The notes under the pieces are model-generated. The model was not told the origin of the DNA and ran no database searches. It saw only the letters and a list, made by a program, of their open reading frames with translations. From assembly GCF_003350345.1 (NCBI RefSeq), contig NZ_QNVJ01000100.1, positions 1 through 43,613 on the forward strand: 43,613 nt of DNA. Reading direction: 5' to 3'. Position 1 is the first letter of the stretch. Each line of letters opens with the position of its first letter. This DNA comes from Alkalilacustris brevis (GTDB taxonomy: Bacteria > Pseudomonadota > Alphaproteobacteria > Rhodobacterales > Rhodobacteraceae). This document shows, piece after piece, positions 35,857 to 43,613 of the stretch. Both the position numbers and the translations under genes were made by a program.

Positions 35857-35879
35857 CGCCTATTTCGGATTTCTGTCAA
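35857..35879 (-). promoter_or_regulatory. Candidate -35 region of the dpp operon promoter
   Basis: A consensus TTGACA lies on the minus strand (35874-35879). No good -10 is found at 16-18 bp; the nearest downstream sequence is AAATAGGCGAAGGGT. Either the -10 is poor and needs an activator, or the hexamer is chance. Confidence 0.35.
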
Positions 35880-36013
35880 GCAAAGCTACGCCTGCCTGCC
35901 CTTAGGTCAGGTGGTGGCGGGGGCTTGCGGGCAGGTGCCGCCGGTCGTTGGCCTTTGCCCCCGCCCGTCCCTTGCTCCGCATGGCCTTTGCCCCGCACGG
36001 CCAGCGCCAGGTT

Positions 36014-36177
36014 TCATTCGGGCCGGATGGCCGCATCGATCAGCGCCGGGCCGCGCCTGTGTTGCACGTGGTCCAGCGCCTCGGCCAGCGCCGCCTTGAA
36101 TTCCTCGTGGCTCGTGGCCTTCAGGCCTAGCGCCCGCGAGGCCCGTGCAATGGCGGCAAAGTCGGGGCCGAACCGGG
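36014..36177 (-). pseudogene. C-terminal fragment of a thiamine-pyrophosphate enzyme
   Basis: About 54 codons read RFGPDFAAIARASRALGLKA, then TSHEEFKAALAEALDHVQHR and RGPALIDAAIRPE before a stop. This matches the end of the C-terminal TPP-binding domain of acetolactate-synthase/benzoylformate-decarboxylase-like enzymes. The first 90% of the gene is missing: upstream it runs directly into a tctA fragment in another frame. A relic with no expected function. Confidence 0.8.
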
Positions 36178-36678
36178 CACGCCCAACGCCACGGTGGGCA
36201 GAAGTGCGCCGCCCACGGTCGCGTTGTTCGACGATTCCGAGGCGATCACCCCGCGCACGTCGCCCTGCCCGAAGCTGCTATTGCCGCGCGTGGCCATCGT
36301 GCTGTAGGAATAGACCAGCCTGGGTATCACCGTCGGGTCGACCGCCGGGATGATCCCCGGCACCGATGAGGTGAAGGCCGCCCCCATTGTGCGCCCCGCT
36401 TCGCCCCTCTTGGCCATCGGGTAGCCGTCCAGCACCGTGACCATGCTGTCGGCGGTGGACATGACCGCAAGCGCCGCGATCATGAAGATGATGGCCTCGC
36501 CCGCCGGCATCGAGAAGGTGAAAGGCAGCAGCAGTGCCAGCCCCATCAGCCCGCCCACACCTGGAAGCACGGCCAGCAGCGTGCCGATCACCGCGCCGAG
36601 AAACAGATAGGACAACATGCACCACTGAAAGAGCGTGGCGACCGCGTCGCCCATGGCCTGAAGGATGTCAGGGGTCAC
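36127..36678 (-). pseudogene. tctA: Truncated TctA permease of a tripartite tricarboxylate transporter
   Basis: Residues 1-165 resemble the N-terminal third of TctA: GTLLAVLPGVGGLMGLALLL, ADSMVTVLDGYP and SSVPGIIPAVDPTV, ending VALGVPGSAP. The family is about 500 residues long; here the frame runs into the TPP-enzyme fragment near 36175 and stops 16 codons later. The words GGTTCGGCCCC fit both partners at the joint, suggesting deletion through a short shared sequence. Not expected to be functional. Confidence 0.85.
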
Positions 36679-36727
36679 AGATCGAACTCCCGCAAGGTGT
36701 TGAAGGCTGCGCCGGAAGGGCAGGAAA

Positions 36728-36747
36728 GGGGGGCGGAAACGCCCCCC
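36728..36747 (-). terminator. Hairpin between tctC and tctA remnants
   Basis: GGGGGGCG (36728-36735) pairs with CGCCCCCC (36740-36747) over a 4-nt loop. On the minus strand it is followed by TTTCCTG. It is probably the former post-tctC attenuator. Confidence 0.6.
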
Positions 36748-36774
36748 CCACCAGGCATTTGTCAGTTCCGGTTC

Positions 36775-37243
36775 TCAGTCAACCAGGCTGGCGAACCATT
36801 CGCGCACCGAGTCATCGACTTCCATCGCGCTTGCAAGAAATTCCTGCAGCCACTCGCCCGAGGCGTAGTTGACCGGGATGCTGCGCTCGGCCGGTTCGGC
36901 GATCAGGTCGGGGTCGTTCATCGTCGCCTCGAACACGCCGCGCAGATAGGCGACGCGGTCTTCCGGAACGCCCGGAGGCGCGATCAGCGACAGCCCGATA
37001 CCGGCCGCTTGTGCCACGGCCAGGGCCTGCCCGCGGGCCAGGTTGTCCTCGTCGATCAGGTCGAGAAGGTTCGGGTAGTCCTCAAGCCCTGCCACGGTCT
37101 CAAGCCCGAGGAAGCCGAGAACGGAGATTTCTCCCGACTCGACCAGATGCCATTTGTTTGCCAGCAGGTTGGCGGGCTCGGCCGTGGTGGACATCACCTC
37201 GCCCTGCTCCATCGCAAAGAAAGGTAGGCCCACCGCCGGAATA
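36775..37243 (-). pseudogene. tctC: C-terminal half of a TctC (Bug) solute-binding protein
   Basis: About 155 codons covering the second lobe of a Bug-type receptor: AMEQGEVMSTTAEPANLLAN, then DEDNLARGQALAVAQAAGIG and IAPPGVPEDRVAYLRGVFEA, ending in a natural stop. The signal peptide and first lobe (about half of the usual 320 residues) are gone. The fragment abuts an oppositely oriented AraC fragment at about 37244. No tctB is present between it and tctA. A relic. Confidence 0.83.
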
Positions 37244-37244
37244 G

Positions 37245-37709
37245 CCCGGCGCGCGCGAGGAGATCGATTCGCATATCAGGCTGATCACGATCACCCTGTG
37301 GCGCATGATGCGCGAGCACGACCCCGAACGCGCGGGCGCCACGACCGGAAACCTTGCCCAGCGCTTTCGGGTCGAGATCGACCTGCGGCTGCGCGACCAG
37401 CCAACCGTGGCCGAGATTGCCGACGCGCTCGGCGTGACGCGCGACCGGCTCAACCGTGCGGTCTTCAGGGCGTTCGATATGACGCCGAAACAGCTGATCC
37501 ACAGCCGGCAGATGGCCGAGGCCCGTCGCCTGTTGCTGGACACCGCCCTGCAGACCGACGAGATCTCCGTTCTGCTGGGGTTTTCCGACCCGGCCTATTT
37601 CAACCGGTTCTTCCGGCAGCGCGCGGGCCTGCCGCCGGGCCGGTTCCGAAAGGCCAACAAGGATGTCCGGCGCCCCGACGAGCCCGGCTCATTTGCCTCC
37701 TGGCCCTGA
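37245..37709 (+). pseudogene. C-terminal half of an AraC-family regulator
   Basis: The frame is open from a stop at 37242. It includes EEIDSHIRLITITLWRMMRE and then a complete AraC DNA-binding domain: two HTHs (VAEIADALGVTRDRLNRAVF; TDEISVLLGFSDPAYFNRFF) ending RQRAGLPPGRFRK. The N-terminal sensing domain is missing and no start codon with a ribosome-binding site precedes the domain. The first ATG (37305) would yield a 134-residue DNA-binding half. A free-standing DNA-binding protein cannot be excluded, but truncation is more likely. Confidence 0.8.
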
Positions 37710-37845
37710 CGGGCGGCGCAAAGGCCCGCCGCACAGGGGGGCGAAGCCGGTAATTCGCTGGCCGCCCCATTGCCCGGAATGGCAAGCGAACCCACACTGG
37801 AGTCAGGAACCTTGCCGATGGGTCGCCGGGCAAACGCGGAGGAAT

Positions 37846-39033
37846 GTCATCACCTATTTCTACAGCCTTTCCGCCGCCGGTTTCGCCGCAACCGCCATCG
37901 GTTTCGGCCCCGGGCGCATCGGTTTCGGCCTCTTCGTGCCGGAGTTCAGGTCGGCATTCTCGATGTCGACCTCGGCGGTCGGGTTCGTGTCCAGTCTCGG
38001 CTTCCTCGGATTCTTTCTCGGGCTTCTGGTCGCGCAGGTCCTGCTCAAGCGGCGGGGGCCGGCGGCGCCGGTGCTGTCTGGCCTGCTCGCCGCCACGGTC
38101 GGCATGACGATTGTCGCCCTCGCACCTGACCTGGTGGTGCTGGCTGTCGGCGTGTTCCTGACAGCATCGAGCGCCGGCTTCGCCTGGACACCGTTCAACG
38201 ACGCAGTGCACCGCAAGGTCTGCGACGTGGACCGGCCGACGGCACTTTCGCGGATCAGCACCGGCACCAGTATTGGTGTCGCCGCAGCCGGCTTCGCGGC
38301 GCTTGCCATGGTGCTGACAGGCTTGTCCTGGCGGGCCTGCTGGGCGTTCTTCGCGATCGCCGCGGCCGCCGCGCTGATTGCCAACTGGACGGCCCTGCGT
38401 GATGTCGAGAAAGACCCCGAAGCCAGCCCGGAGCGGCGGTGGCACAATGTTCTGCAGGTCGGGGCGCTGCCCCTGTTTGCCATCGCCTTCGTCTACGGGA
38501 CGACTTCGGCAATCTACATTTCCTTTGCGGCCGACCACATGCAGGCCGGCGGCGGCGTTCCGGGCGTGCCCCTCGCGGCCACGCCGGCCCTGATCTTCAT
38601 ATTCTATGGTTTCTTTGGACTGGCCGGGCTTTTCGCCGGGCGGGTGAAGGGGGCCGTCGGCCTGCTGTGGCTTTTGCGGCTTGTGATGCTGGCCGCGGCG
38701 GTTTCGGTCGCGCTGGTCGTTGCCTTGCCGGGCAGCTGGACGGGGCTGACCCTGTCGGCCGGGCTGCAGGGCCTGCATGTCATGATGACAAGCGCGGTCC
38801 TGGCCTTCTGGTCGGAGCGCCTGTTTCCTTCGTTGCCGTCGCTTGGTTTCACGACGGCCCTTCTCGCCACGGCGGCGGGCAGCATTGCGGGGCCGGCTCT
38901 CGCCGGCGTCGCAGCGGATGCGTTCGGGGCCGGGGCGATGTTTCTCGGCACCGCCGCCCTTCCGGCAGCGACGGCCCTCCTGCTGCGCGACCGCCACGCG
39001 CGGGAACGCCCGCTGAGCATTGCCGCCTTCTGA
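37846..39033 (+). CDS. MFS transporter, YbfB/YjiJ-like, start codon unclear
   Basis: About 395 residues with 12 hydrophobic spans. The first reads YSLSAAGFAATAIGFGPGRI; the cytoplasmic loop motif is LLKRRGP. TM11-12 (PALAGVAADAFGAGAMFLGT) end near LLLRDRHARERPLSIAAF. No ATG, GTG or TTG lies in frame near the expected N-terminus: the frame reads R-R-N-V-I-T-Y-F. GGAGGA (37839-37844) is followed at once by an ATG that is one base out of frame. A single-base loss at the start codon, or an unusual start, would explain this. Substrate unknown; YbfB-like members export small aromatic or organic compounds. Confidence 0.72.
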   Translation, partial: VITYFYSLSAAGFAATAIGFGPGRIGFGLFVPEFRSAFSMSTSAVGFVSSLGFLGFFLGLLVAQVLLKRRGPAAPVLSGLLAATVGMTIVALAPDLVVLAVGVFLTASSAGFAWTPFNDAVHRKVCDVDRPTALSRISTGTSIGVAAAGFAALAMVLTGLSWRACWAFFAIAAAAALIANWTALRDVEKDPEASPERRWHNVLQVGALPLFAIAFVYGTTSAIYISFAADHMQAGGGVPGVPLAATPALIFIFYGFFGLAGLFAGRVKGAVGLLWLLRLVMLAAAVSVALVVALPGSWTGLTLSAGLQGLHVMMTSAVLAFWSERLFPSLPSLGFTTALLATAAGSIAGPALAGVAADAFGAGAMFLGTAALPAATALLLRDRHARERPLSIAAF

Positions 39034-39395
39034 CAATTCGGATGACCGGGCCCCAGCGGCAGGGATCGCGCCCGGTGGGGTCATAGGTGCCAGTTTCAGA
39101 TGCTGCAGGTGCAGCCGACTGGGCAGCCCAGAGCGGACCCACAGCCCTCGGGCTCGGATCTGCGAAAGCTGACCTTCGCGGCGCAGATCGCGAATTGGTA
39201 AGATTGCGGACCTTCCGGACATTTGCTGTATGTGCAGCTTGGGCCGACCTGAGTGGCAACAGAGCCGTGTGGGGGCAGGGCTGCCATGAGCGAGTTGATG
39301 CGACTTCTGCCGGGGTTGCCCTTTGCCCCAGTTTGTTGTCGACTGATTTCCGAAAAATACAACGAATGGCTGCGGCATCGCGGGGGAACGCAATC
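39034..39395. other. Intergenic region between the MFS gene and the lipoprotein
   Basis: 362 bp without a convincing gene. The composition is less GC-biased than the flanks, and frames at 39087-39395 on both strands look like decayed coding sequence but match no family I recognise. The last 60 bp carry the lipoprotein promoter candidate. Confidence 0.5.
39336..39363 (+). promoter_or_regulatory. Candidate promoter of the small lipoprotein gene
   Basis: TTGTCG (39336-39341) and TACAAC (39358-39363) are spaced by 16 bp, 32 bp before the ATG. Each matches the sigma-70 consensus at four of six positions. Confidence 0.4.
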
Positions 39396-39827
39396 ATGAA
39401 GGTAGCAGGCAATATTTTCTTAATTGGCGCGGTCAGCCTGGTTATGGCGTGTTCGGGCACGATGCAGGGCGTGATGCGAGGATCGGGCGAACCAGTCGAG
39501 TTCTCCTATGAGCAGGGCATGGACAGTGATACGCTCAGGACGGTGATCGATGGCGAGGCTTTCGAGGGCAAGTCAGTCATGCGAGGGGCCAGGACCACCG
39601 TTGGTACGGGTTTCGGCACTGCATGGTCTGGTGGCGCCAGCGCATTCGGCACCACAACGATAGTCGGTTCTAGCTCGACCGGAGATTTCGTTGCTGTCTT
39701 GCTGGGCTCACGCGGTTCGTCCTTGTCCTGCCAACTCCAGTACGCGGACTCAAGCGGCTTCACGACCAGTGGTGGCGTTGGTGTGTGTCAGCACAGCGAC
39801 GGGAGGGTGATCGACGTCGTCTGGTGA
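39396..39827 (+). CDS. Small predicted lipoprotein, function unknown
   Basis: 143 residues. A signal sequence (MKVAGNIFLIGAVSLVMAC) ends in a lipobox V-M-A-C, with Cys19 as the lipidation site. The mature part is Gly/Ser-rich (RTTVGTGFGTAWSGGASAFG), contains two further cysteines (SLSCQLQYAD, GVGVCQHSDG) that could form a disulfide, and ends DGRVIDVVW. It resembles small periplasmic lipoproteins of Rhodobacterales, but I recognise no named family. The lower GC of this gene and its flanks, beside the decayed island, suggests acquisition. Confidence 0.72.
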   Translation: MKVAGNIFLIGAVSLVMACSGTMQGVMRGSGEPVEFSYEQGMDSDTLRTVIDGEAFEGKSVMRGARTTVGTGFGTAWSGGASAFGTTTIVGSSSTGDFVAVLLGSRGSSLSCQLQYADSSGFTTSGGVGVCQHSDGRVIDVVW

Positions 39828-40063
39828 AATGCCGTGTTAGAATCGACATCAGTTGATCGGAAAGGGCGGGTACCAGCCTGCTGCATCTGCAGCATCTGAG
39901 ACTTGGCTGGCAGTCTGCAACGGGCTCTTCTGACACCTTCTCCGCACTCCACGCGAATGGCCGCTCACGGGAAACGGCCCAAGTTTGCAAAGCCCGCTCC
40001 CTGCGCATTGCCGCCGCTCTGGTCAGTCTGTGCTGTATCTACAGCCTACGTCCGTCGCCCCCC

Positions 40064-41935
40064 TCACACGGCCCGCCTGATCCCCACGAAGCGTGCCCTT
40101 GCCCTGGGGTCGTTGTCGAACAGCGCGGCGAGTTGTTCGGTCATTGCGCCGGCCAGTTGCTCGACATCGGTGATCGTTACCGCGCGGTTGTAGTAGCGCG
40201 TCACGTCATGGCCGATGCCGATGGCCAGCAGTTCCACCGCGCGGCGGCGCTCCACCATGGCGATCACGTCGCGCAGGTGTTTTTCCAGGTAACTCGCGGG
40301 GTTCACCGACAGCGTAGAGTCGTCCACCGGCGCGCCGTCCGAGATCACCATCAGGATGCGCCGCGCTTCGCGCCGGGCCATCAGCCGGCGATGCGCCCAT
40401 TCCAGCGCCTCGCCGTCGATGTTTTCCTTCAGCAGCCCCTCTTTCATCATCAGGCCAAGGTTGTTGCGCACCCGCCGCCAGGGCGCGTCGGCCTGCTTGT
40501 AGATGATGTGGCGCAGGTCGTTCAGCCGCCCGGGCTGTTGCGGGCGGCCCGCGGCCAGCCATTTCTCGCGGCTCTGGCCGCCTTTCCAGGCGCGGGTGGT
40601 GAAGCCCAGGATCTCGACCTTGACCTGGCAGCGTTCCAGCGTGCGCGCCAGCACATCGGCGCAGATCGCCGCGATCGAGATCGGCCGCCCGCGCATGGAG
40701 CCGGAATTGTCGATCAGCAGCGTGACCACCGTGTCGCGGAATTCGGTGTCCTTCTCGATCTTGAAGGAAAGCGGCATGGTCGGGTTGGCGACCACGCGCG
40801 CCAGCCGCCCGGCATCGAGGATGCCTTCCTCGCGGTCGAATTCCCAGCTGCGGTTCTGCTGCGCCTGAAGCCGGCGCTGCAGCTTGTTGGCCAGCCGCGA
40901 CACCGCGCCTTTGAGCGGGTCGAGCTGCTGGTCGAGATAGGCGCGCAGGCGTTCCAGTTCGGCCGGTTCGGCCAGGTCGGCGGCGCCGATTTCCTCGTCG
41001 AAATCGGTCAGGAAGACGGCATAGCCCGGATCGGCCTCGGAATGGGGCGCGGGCGGAGGCGGGTCGAGCGGGGCCTCGCCCTCGGGCAGTTCGGCCTCTT
41101 CCGACATTTCCTCGTCGGCGCTTTCGTCAAAGGTCACGTCGGCCTGGGACGCGTCCTGGGTCTGCTCGTCCTGTTGGTCGTCCTCGTCCTGGCTGGGCTC
41201 GCTTTCGCCGCCCTGCTTGTCGGCGTTTTCGGGGGCGTCGTCGGGGCTGTCGTCATCCTCGGCATCGTCGCCCTGATCCTCGCTGTCGGGGTCGTCGCCA
41301 AGCTGGTCGCCATAGCCCAGATCCTCGATCATCCGGCGGGCAAAGCGGGCAAAGGCGGCCTGATCGCCCAGCACCTCGCGCAGATCGCCGAGGGTATCGC
41401 CGGCGTTTTCCTCGATGAAGCCGCGCCAGAGCTCCATGACGTTCTGCGCGCCCTCGGGCAGCGTGCGGCCGGTGGCAAGGTGGCGGATCAGGTAGGAGGC
41501 GGCGGCGGGCAGCGGCGCGTCGGCCGCCTCGCGGATCTGGGCATAGCCGCGCTTGTCGGCCTCAACCGCGATGCGCGCATCGATGTTCGAGGCCGAGCCG
41601 GGCATCTCGCGCGCGCCCATCGCCTCGCAGCGGGCGGTCTCCATCGCCTCGTAGAGGTCGCGCGCCATCTGGCCTTGCGGCAGGTAGCGCGCGTGGGTCC
41701 GGTCATCGTGGTGGCGGCGGCGCAGGGCGAAGGCGTCGGCGGTGCCGCGCGCCAGCAGAACCTCCTCGCGGGTCATCCGGCGGGTGACCTGCGGCAGGCG
41801 CACCGCGTCCGAGGACATGCCCGGCGGATCGACCGAATAGGAAACCGTCAGCTCGCGGTCATGCGCCATGGTGCGCGTGGTCTCGGCCAGCGCCTTCTTG
41901 AACGGATCGGCGGGGTTGTCGTTGGGTTTGGTCAT
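40064..41935 (-). CDS. cobT: Aerobic cobaltochelatase subunit CobT
   Basis: 623-residue AAA-associated subunit that, with CobS, drives cobalt insertion into hydrogenobyrinic acid a,c-diamide by CobN (cobN is not in this window). N-terminal helical region, then a very acidic linker (about 225-330, runs of D/E such as [20 protein letters not shown]). A C-terminal VWA domain follows with the MIDAS motif DNSGSM at about 409-414 and further metal-site blocks ([12 protein letters not shown]). ATG 41935 gives [16 protein letters not shown]. It lies 381 bp downstream of cobS, farther than usual. Confidence 0.95.
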   Translation of the reverse strand: MTKPNDNPADPFKKALAETTRTMAHDRELTVSYSVDPPGMSSDAVRLPQVTRRMTREEVLLARGTADAFALRRRHHDDRTHARYLPQGQMARDLYEAMETARCEAMGAREMPGSASNIDARIAVEADKRGYAQIREAADAPLPAAASYLIRHLATGRTLPEGAQNVMELWRGFIEENAGDTLGDLREVLGDQAAFARFARRMIEDLGYGDQLGDDPDSEDQGDDAEDDDSPDDAPENADKQGGESEPSQDEDDQQDEQTQDASQADVTFDESADEEMSEEAELPEGEAPLDPPPPAPHSEADPGYAVFLTDFDEEIGAADLAEPAELERLRAYLDQQLDPLKGAVSRLANKLQRRLQAQQNRSWEFDREEGILDAGRLARVVANPTMPLSFKIEKDTEFRDTVVTLLIDNSGSMRGRPISIAAICADVLARTLERCQVKVEILGFTTRAWKGGQSREKWLAAGRPQQPGRLNDLRHIIYKQADAPWRRVRNNLGLMMKEGLLKENIDGEALEWAHRRLMARREARRILMVISDGAPVDDSTLSVNPASYLEKHLRDVIAMVERRRAVELLAIGIGHDVTRYYNRAVTITDVEQLAGAMTEQLAALFDNDPRARARFVGIRRAV

Positions 41936-42183
41936 ATTCCTCATATGGAGCCAAATTCTCGCGACTGGAAGGGAAAAAGGCCTAGCCCTGCCATCAGCCT
42001 CGTAACGAAACGCCGCAAGTGAAGAACAGTCAGACACTTTTCGTTTTTGGTTCGGTCAAGCAGAGGCTCAGCTCCAGCCTGGAGCCCATTGAACGATTGG
42101 ACGCCGACACACTGGAAAAGTTGCCGAATGGCTGTTGGGCAGCGACGAACAACAAGGCGCCGGAAGCGATAATCACCCCGCCT

Positions 42184-42234
42184 GGGCCGCTTGCGGCCCG
42201 GGCATGCGCCCGCCCGCCCCCCAGGCGGGCGCAT
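42184..42234 (-). terminator. Tandem GC hairpins after cobS
   Basis: ATGCGCCCGCC (42204-42214) pairs with GGCGGGCGCAT (42224-42234), and GGGCCG (42184-42189) pairs with CGGCCC (42194-42199). There is no T-tract, so these are likely partial terminators or 3'-stabilising structures between cobS and cobT. Confidence 0.5.
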
Positions 42235-42242
42235 TCGCGCCC

Positions 42243-42293
42243 ACCTCGGCCGGGCGCATGCCCTCTGTTTGGAAGTGGTCGAGGCCGATCAAT
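42243..42293. repeat. Dispersed ~50-bp intergenic repeat, diverged copy C
   Basis: GGGCGCATGCCCTCTG matches copies A (22738) and B (26957) exactly at the start. After that it drifts (GGAAGTGGTCGAGGCCGATC), keeping the same spacing of GGA, CGAG and GAT words. Weaker than A and B. Confidence 0.45.
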
Positions 42294-42316
42294 GCGAGAG
42301 GCGAGCGCCGCCCGCT

Positions 42317-43303
42317 TTACCCCAGGCTCATGCTCACCGCGCTTTCCGGCAGTTCCTGGTCAAAGCAGCGCTGGTAGAACTCGGCCACGGTCTGGCGCTC
42401 CAACTCGTCGCATTTGTTCAGGAAGGTCAGCCGGAACGCATAGCCCACATCGCGGAAGATGCGCGCGTTTTCGGCCCAGGCGATCACCGTGCGCGGGCTC
42501 ATCACCGTGGACAAATCGCCATTCATGAAGGCCGAGCGAGTCATGTCGGCCACCGCGACCATCTGGCTGATCTCCTGGCGGCCCTTGGCGTTGTTGTAAT
42601 GCGGATTCTTCGACAGCACGATCGCGGTTTCGGCGTCATGGCTGAGGTAGTTGAGCGTGGCCACCAGGCTCCAGCGGTCCATCTGGCCCTGGTTGATCTG
42701 CTGGGTGCCGTGATAAAGCCCGGTGGTGTCGCCCAGCCCGATGGTGTTGGCGGTGGCGAACAGCCGGAAGCTGGGGTGGGGGCGGATGATCTCGTTCTGG
42801 TCGAGCAGGGTGAGCTTGCCGTCGGCCTCCAGCACCCGCTGGATCACGAACATCACATCGGCGCGCCCGGCGTCGTATTCGTCGAACACGATGGCGGTGG
42901 GGTTGCGCAGCGCCCAGGGCAGGATGCCCTCCTGGAACACCGTGACCTGCTTGCCATCGACCAGCTTGATCGCGTCTTTGCCGATCAGGTCGATGCGGCT
43001 GATATGGCTGTCGAGATTGACGCGCACGCAGGGCCAGTTCAGCCGCGAGGCCACCTGCTCGATATGCGTCGATTTCCCGGTGCCGTGATAGCCTTGGATC
43101 ATGACCCGGCGGTTATATTGGAACCCGGCGAGGATCGCGAGCGTGGTGTCTGGGTCGAACTTGTATGTGGGGTCGTCGTCGGGCACCCGGTCGGTGCGCT
43201 CGGCAAAGCCTTTCACGACCATGTCGCTGTCGATCCCGAAGACATCCCTGACCGAGATTTCCTCGGTGGGTTTGCTGGGGAGCTGATTGGTTCCGTCGGC
43301 CAT
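42317..43303 (-). CDS. cobS: Aerobic cobaltochelatase subunit CobS
   Basis: 328-residue AAA+ ATPase (MoxR-like) that forms a hexameric ring with CobT. Walker [10 protein letters not shown] starts at about residue 71, Walker [11 protein letters not shown] lies near 140, and sensor/arginine-finger segments ([13 protein letters not shown]) follow. GAGGA precedes ATG 43303 ([17 protein letters not shown]). Together with CobT and CobN it performs ATP-dependent cobalt insertion in the late-cobalt route to B12. No cobalamin riboswitch was recognised upstream. Confidence 0.96.
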   Translation of the reverse strand: MADGTNQLPSKPTEEISVRDVFGIDSDMVVKGFAERTDRVPDDDPTYKFDPDTTLAILAGFQYNRRVMIQGYHGTGKSTHIEQVASRLNWPCVRVNLDSHISRIDLIGKDAIKLVDGKQVTVFQEGILPWALRNPTAIVFDEYDAGRADVMFVIQRVLEADGKLTLLDQNEIIRPHPSFRLFATANTIGLGDTTGLYHGTQQINQGQMDRWSLVATLNYLSHDAETAIVLSKNPHYNNAKGRQEISQMVAVADMTRSAFMNGDLSTVMSPRTVIAWAENARIFRDVGYAFRLTFLNKCDELERQTVAEFYQRCFDQELPESAVSMSLG

Positions 43304-43613
43304 CTGTGTCCTCGTCGCAGGCGCGCCCGATCAGCAGCCGGGGCGTGTTCCGATCCTGGCGCCTTAGTGAAACATATCTTGCGGACGTGCAAGTGGAAGG
43401 GGCGTGCGTGTGGTCAGGGCAGGCATACGCTGCCCAGGCTGGTCGCCCGGACCTGCCCCGGAGCGACGCACCACTTCGCCCGACAGTGTAGTGCGCCAAT
43501 CTCCATTACCCGGTCAAGGTCTCTGTATAACGCAGCACGTTGGCAAATGACCCGCCCGGCGGCAACGCCGGGCAGCGCCTGCCATTCCGGGGGCTTACGC
43601 CGCCCCGCCGGGG
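43304..43613. other. Region upstream of cobS to the window end
   Basis: 310 bp with no supported gene. Open frames on both strands lack protein-like features. A TATGTT word on the minus strand near 43374 could be a cobS -10, with a poor -35 (TTCCAC) 16 bp away. A GNRA-capped hairpin lies at 43554-43573. Whatever gene lies beyond the edge is not visible. Confidence 0.5.
43554..43573. terminator. GCAA-capped hairpin near the window end
   Basis: GCCCGGCG (43554-43561) pairs with CGCCGGGC (43566-43573) around the tetraloop GCAA. No T-tract follows on either strand. It may be the end of a transcript entering from beyond the window. Confidence 0.45.

Larger units (their letters stand above)
41936..42316. 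other. Intergenic region between cobS and cobT
   Basis: 381 bp with no supported gene. From the cobS side on the minus strand there is repeat copy C (about 42243-42293), an 11-bp hairpin (42204-42234) and a second hairpin (42184-42199). The remaining 250 bp toward cobT are less GC-rich and contain no recognisable feature. Confidence 0.55.

Noticed and set aside
41140-41300. Acidic repeat in cobT as a sign of frameshift or low-quality sequence
   Set aside because: An Asp/Glu-rich linker is a normal feature of CobT and the frame stays open to the VWA domain.
43304-43613. Cobalamin riboswitch upstream of cobS
   Set aside because: No B12-box-like conserved core was recognised; a covariance search would be needed to exclude it fully.

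Overview
The window looks like a chromosomal segment of a high-GC alphaproteobacterium of the Rhodobacterales (Rhodobacter/Roseobacter relatives). The reasons are a HemA matching the Rhodobacter type in length and PLP-lysine position, the ornithine-lipid pair olsB-olsA, aerobic cobaltochelatase cobS/cobT, a ChpT-like phosphotransferase, an ectoine-catabolism block of the marine type, and two RNA loci known from Rhodobacter sphaeroides. No tRNA, rRNA, CRISPR array, complete IS or prophage was seen.

Layout. 1-4168 (+): hemA (TTG start), a RodZ-like HTH membrane protein, ispG. 4169-5288: a paired inverted-repeat element, then on the minus strand a DUF1127 gene (ccaF1-like) followed by six CCTCCTCCC-loop hairpins ending in a terminator; this is a CcsR-type sRNA array. 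5289-6392 (+): Mrp/ApbC Fe-S carrier. 6393-14820 (+): a 634-bp leader with a terminator-like hairpin (UpsM-like sRNA candidate), then the front half of the division/cell-wall (dcw) cluster, mraZ-rsmH-ftsL-ftsI-murE-murF-mraY, which stops after mraY. 15153-18117 (-): purE-purK, a DUF465 protein and a 23S rRNA pseudouridine synthase.

18392-22699 (+): AsnC/Lrp regulator, class III aminotransferase, ectoine hydrolase (doeA/eutD) and deacetylase (doeB/eutE), together an ectoine-to-aspartate-semialdehyde module with no transporter in view. 22982-25344 (-): family 2 glycosyltransferase and an EEP-fold hydrolase. 25849-26808 (+): extradiol (VOC) dioxygenase behind a perfect inverted repeat. 27068-29828: a ChpT-like gene divergent from DUF3553, then olsB-olsA. 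29853-35750 (-): a complete five-gene dipeptide/oligopeptide ABC importer operon, dppABCDF.

36014-37709 is a gene graveyard: truncated pieces of a TPP enzyme, TctA, TctC and an AraC regulator, joined by deletions. An MFS transporter (about 37846-39033) follows with no normal in-frame start codon. 39034-40063 is a less gene-dense stretch with one small lipoprotein. 40064-43303 (-): cobS then cobT, separated by 381 bp of hairpins and a dispersed repeat. That roughly 50-bp repeat also occurs near 22740 and 26957.

Start sites were chosen from ribosome-binding sites, overlaps and remembered family lengths. Functional names rest on motifs read by eye, not on searches.
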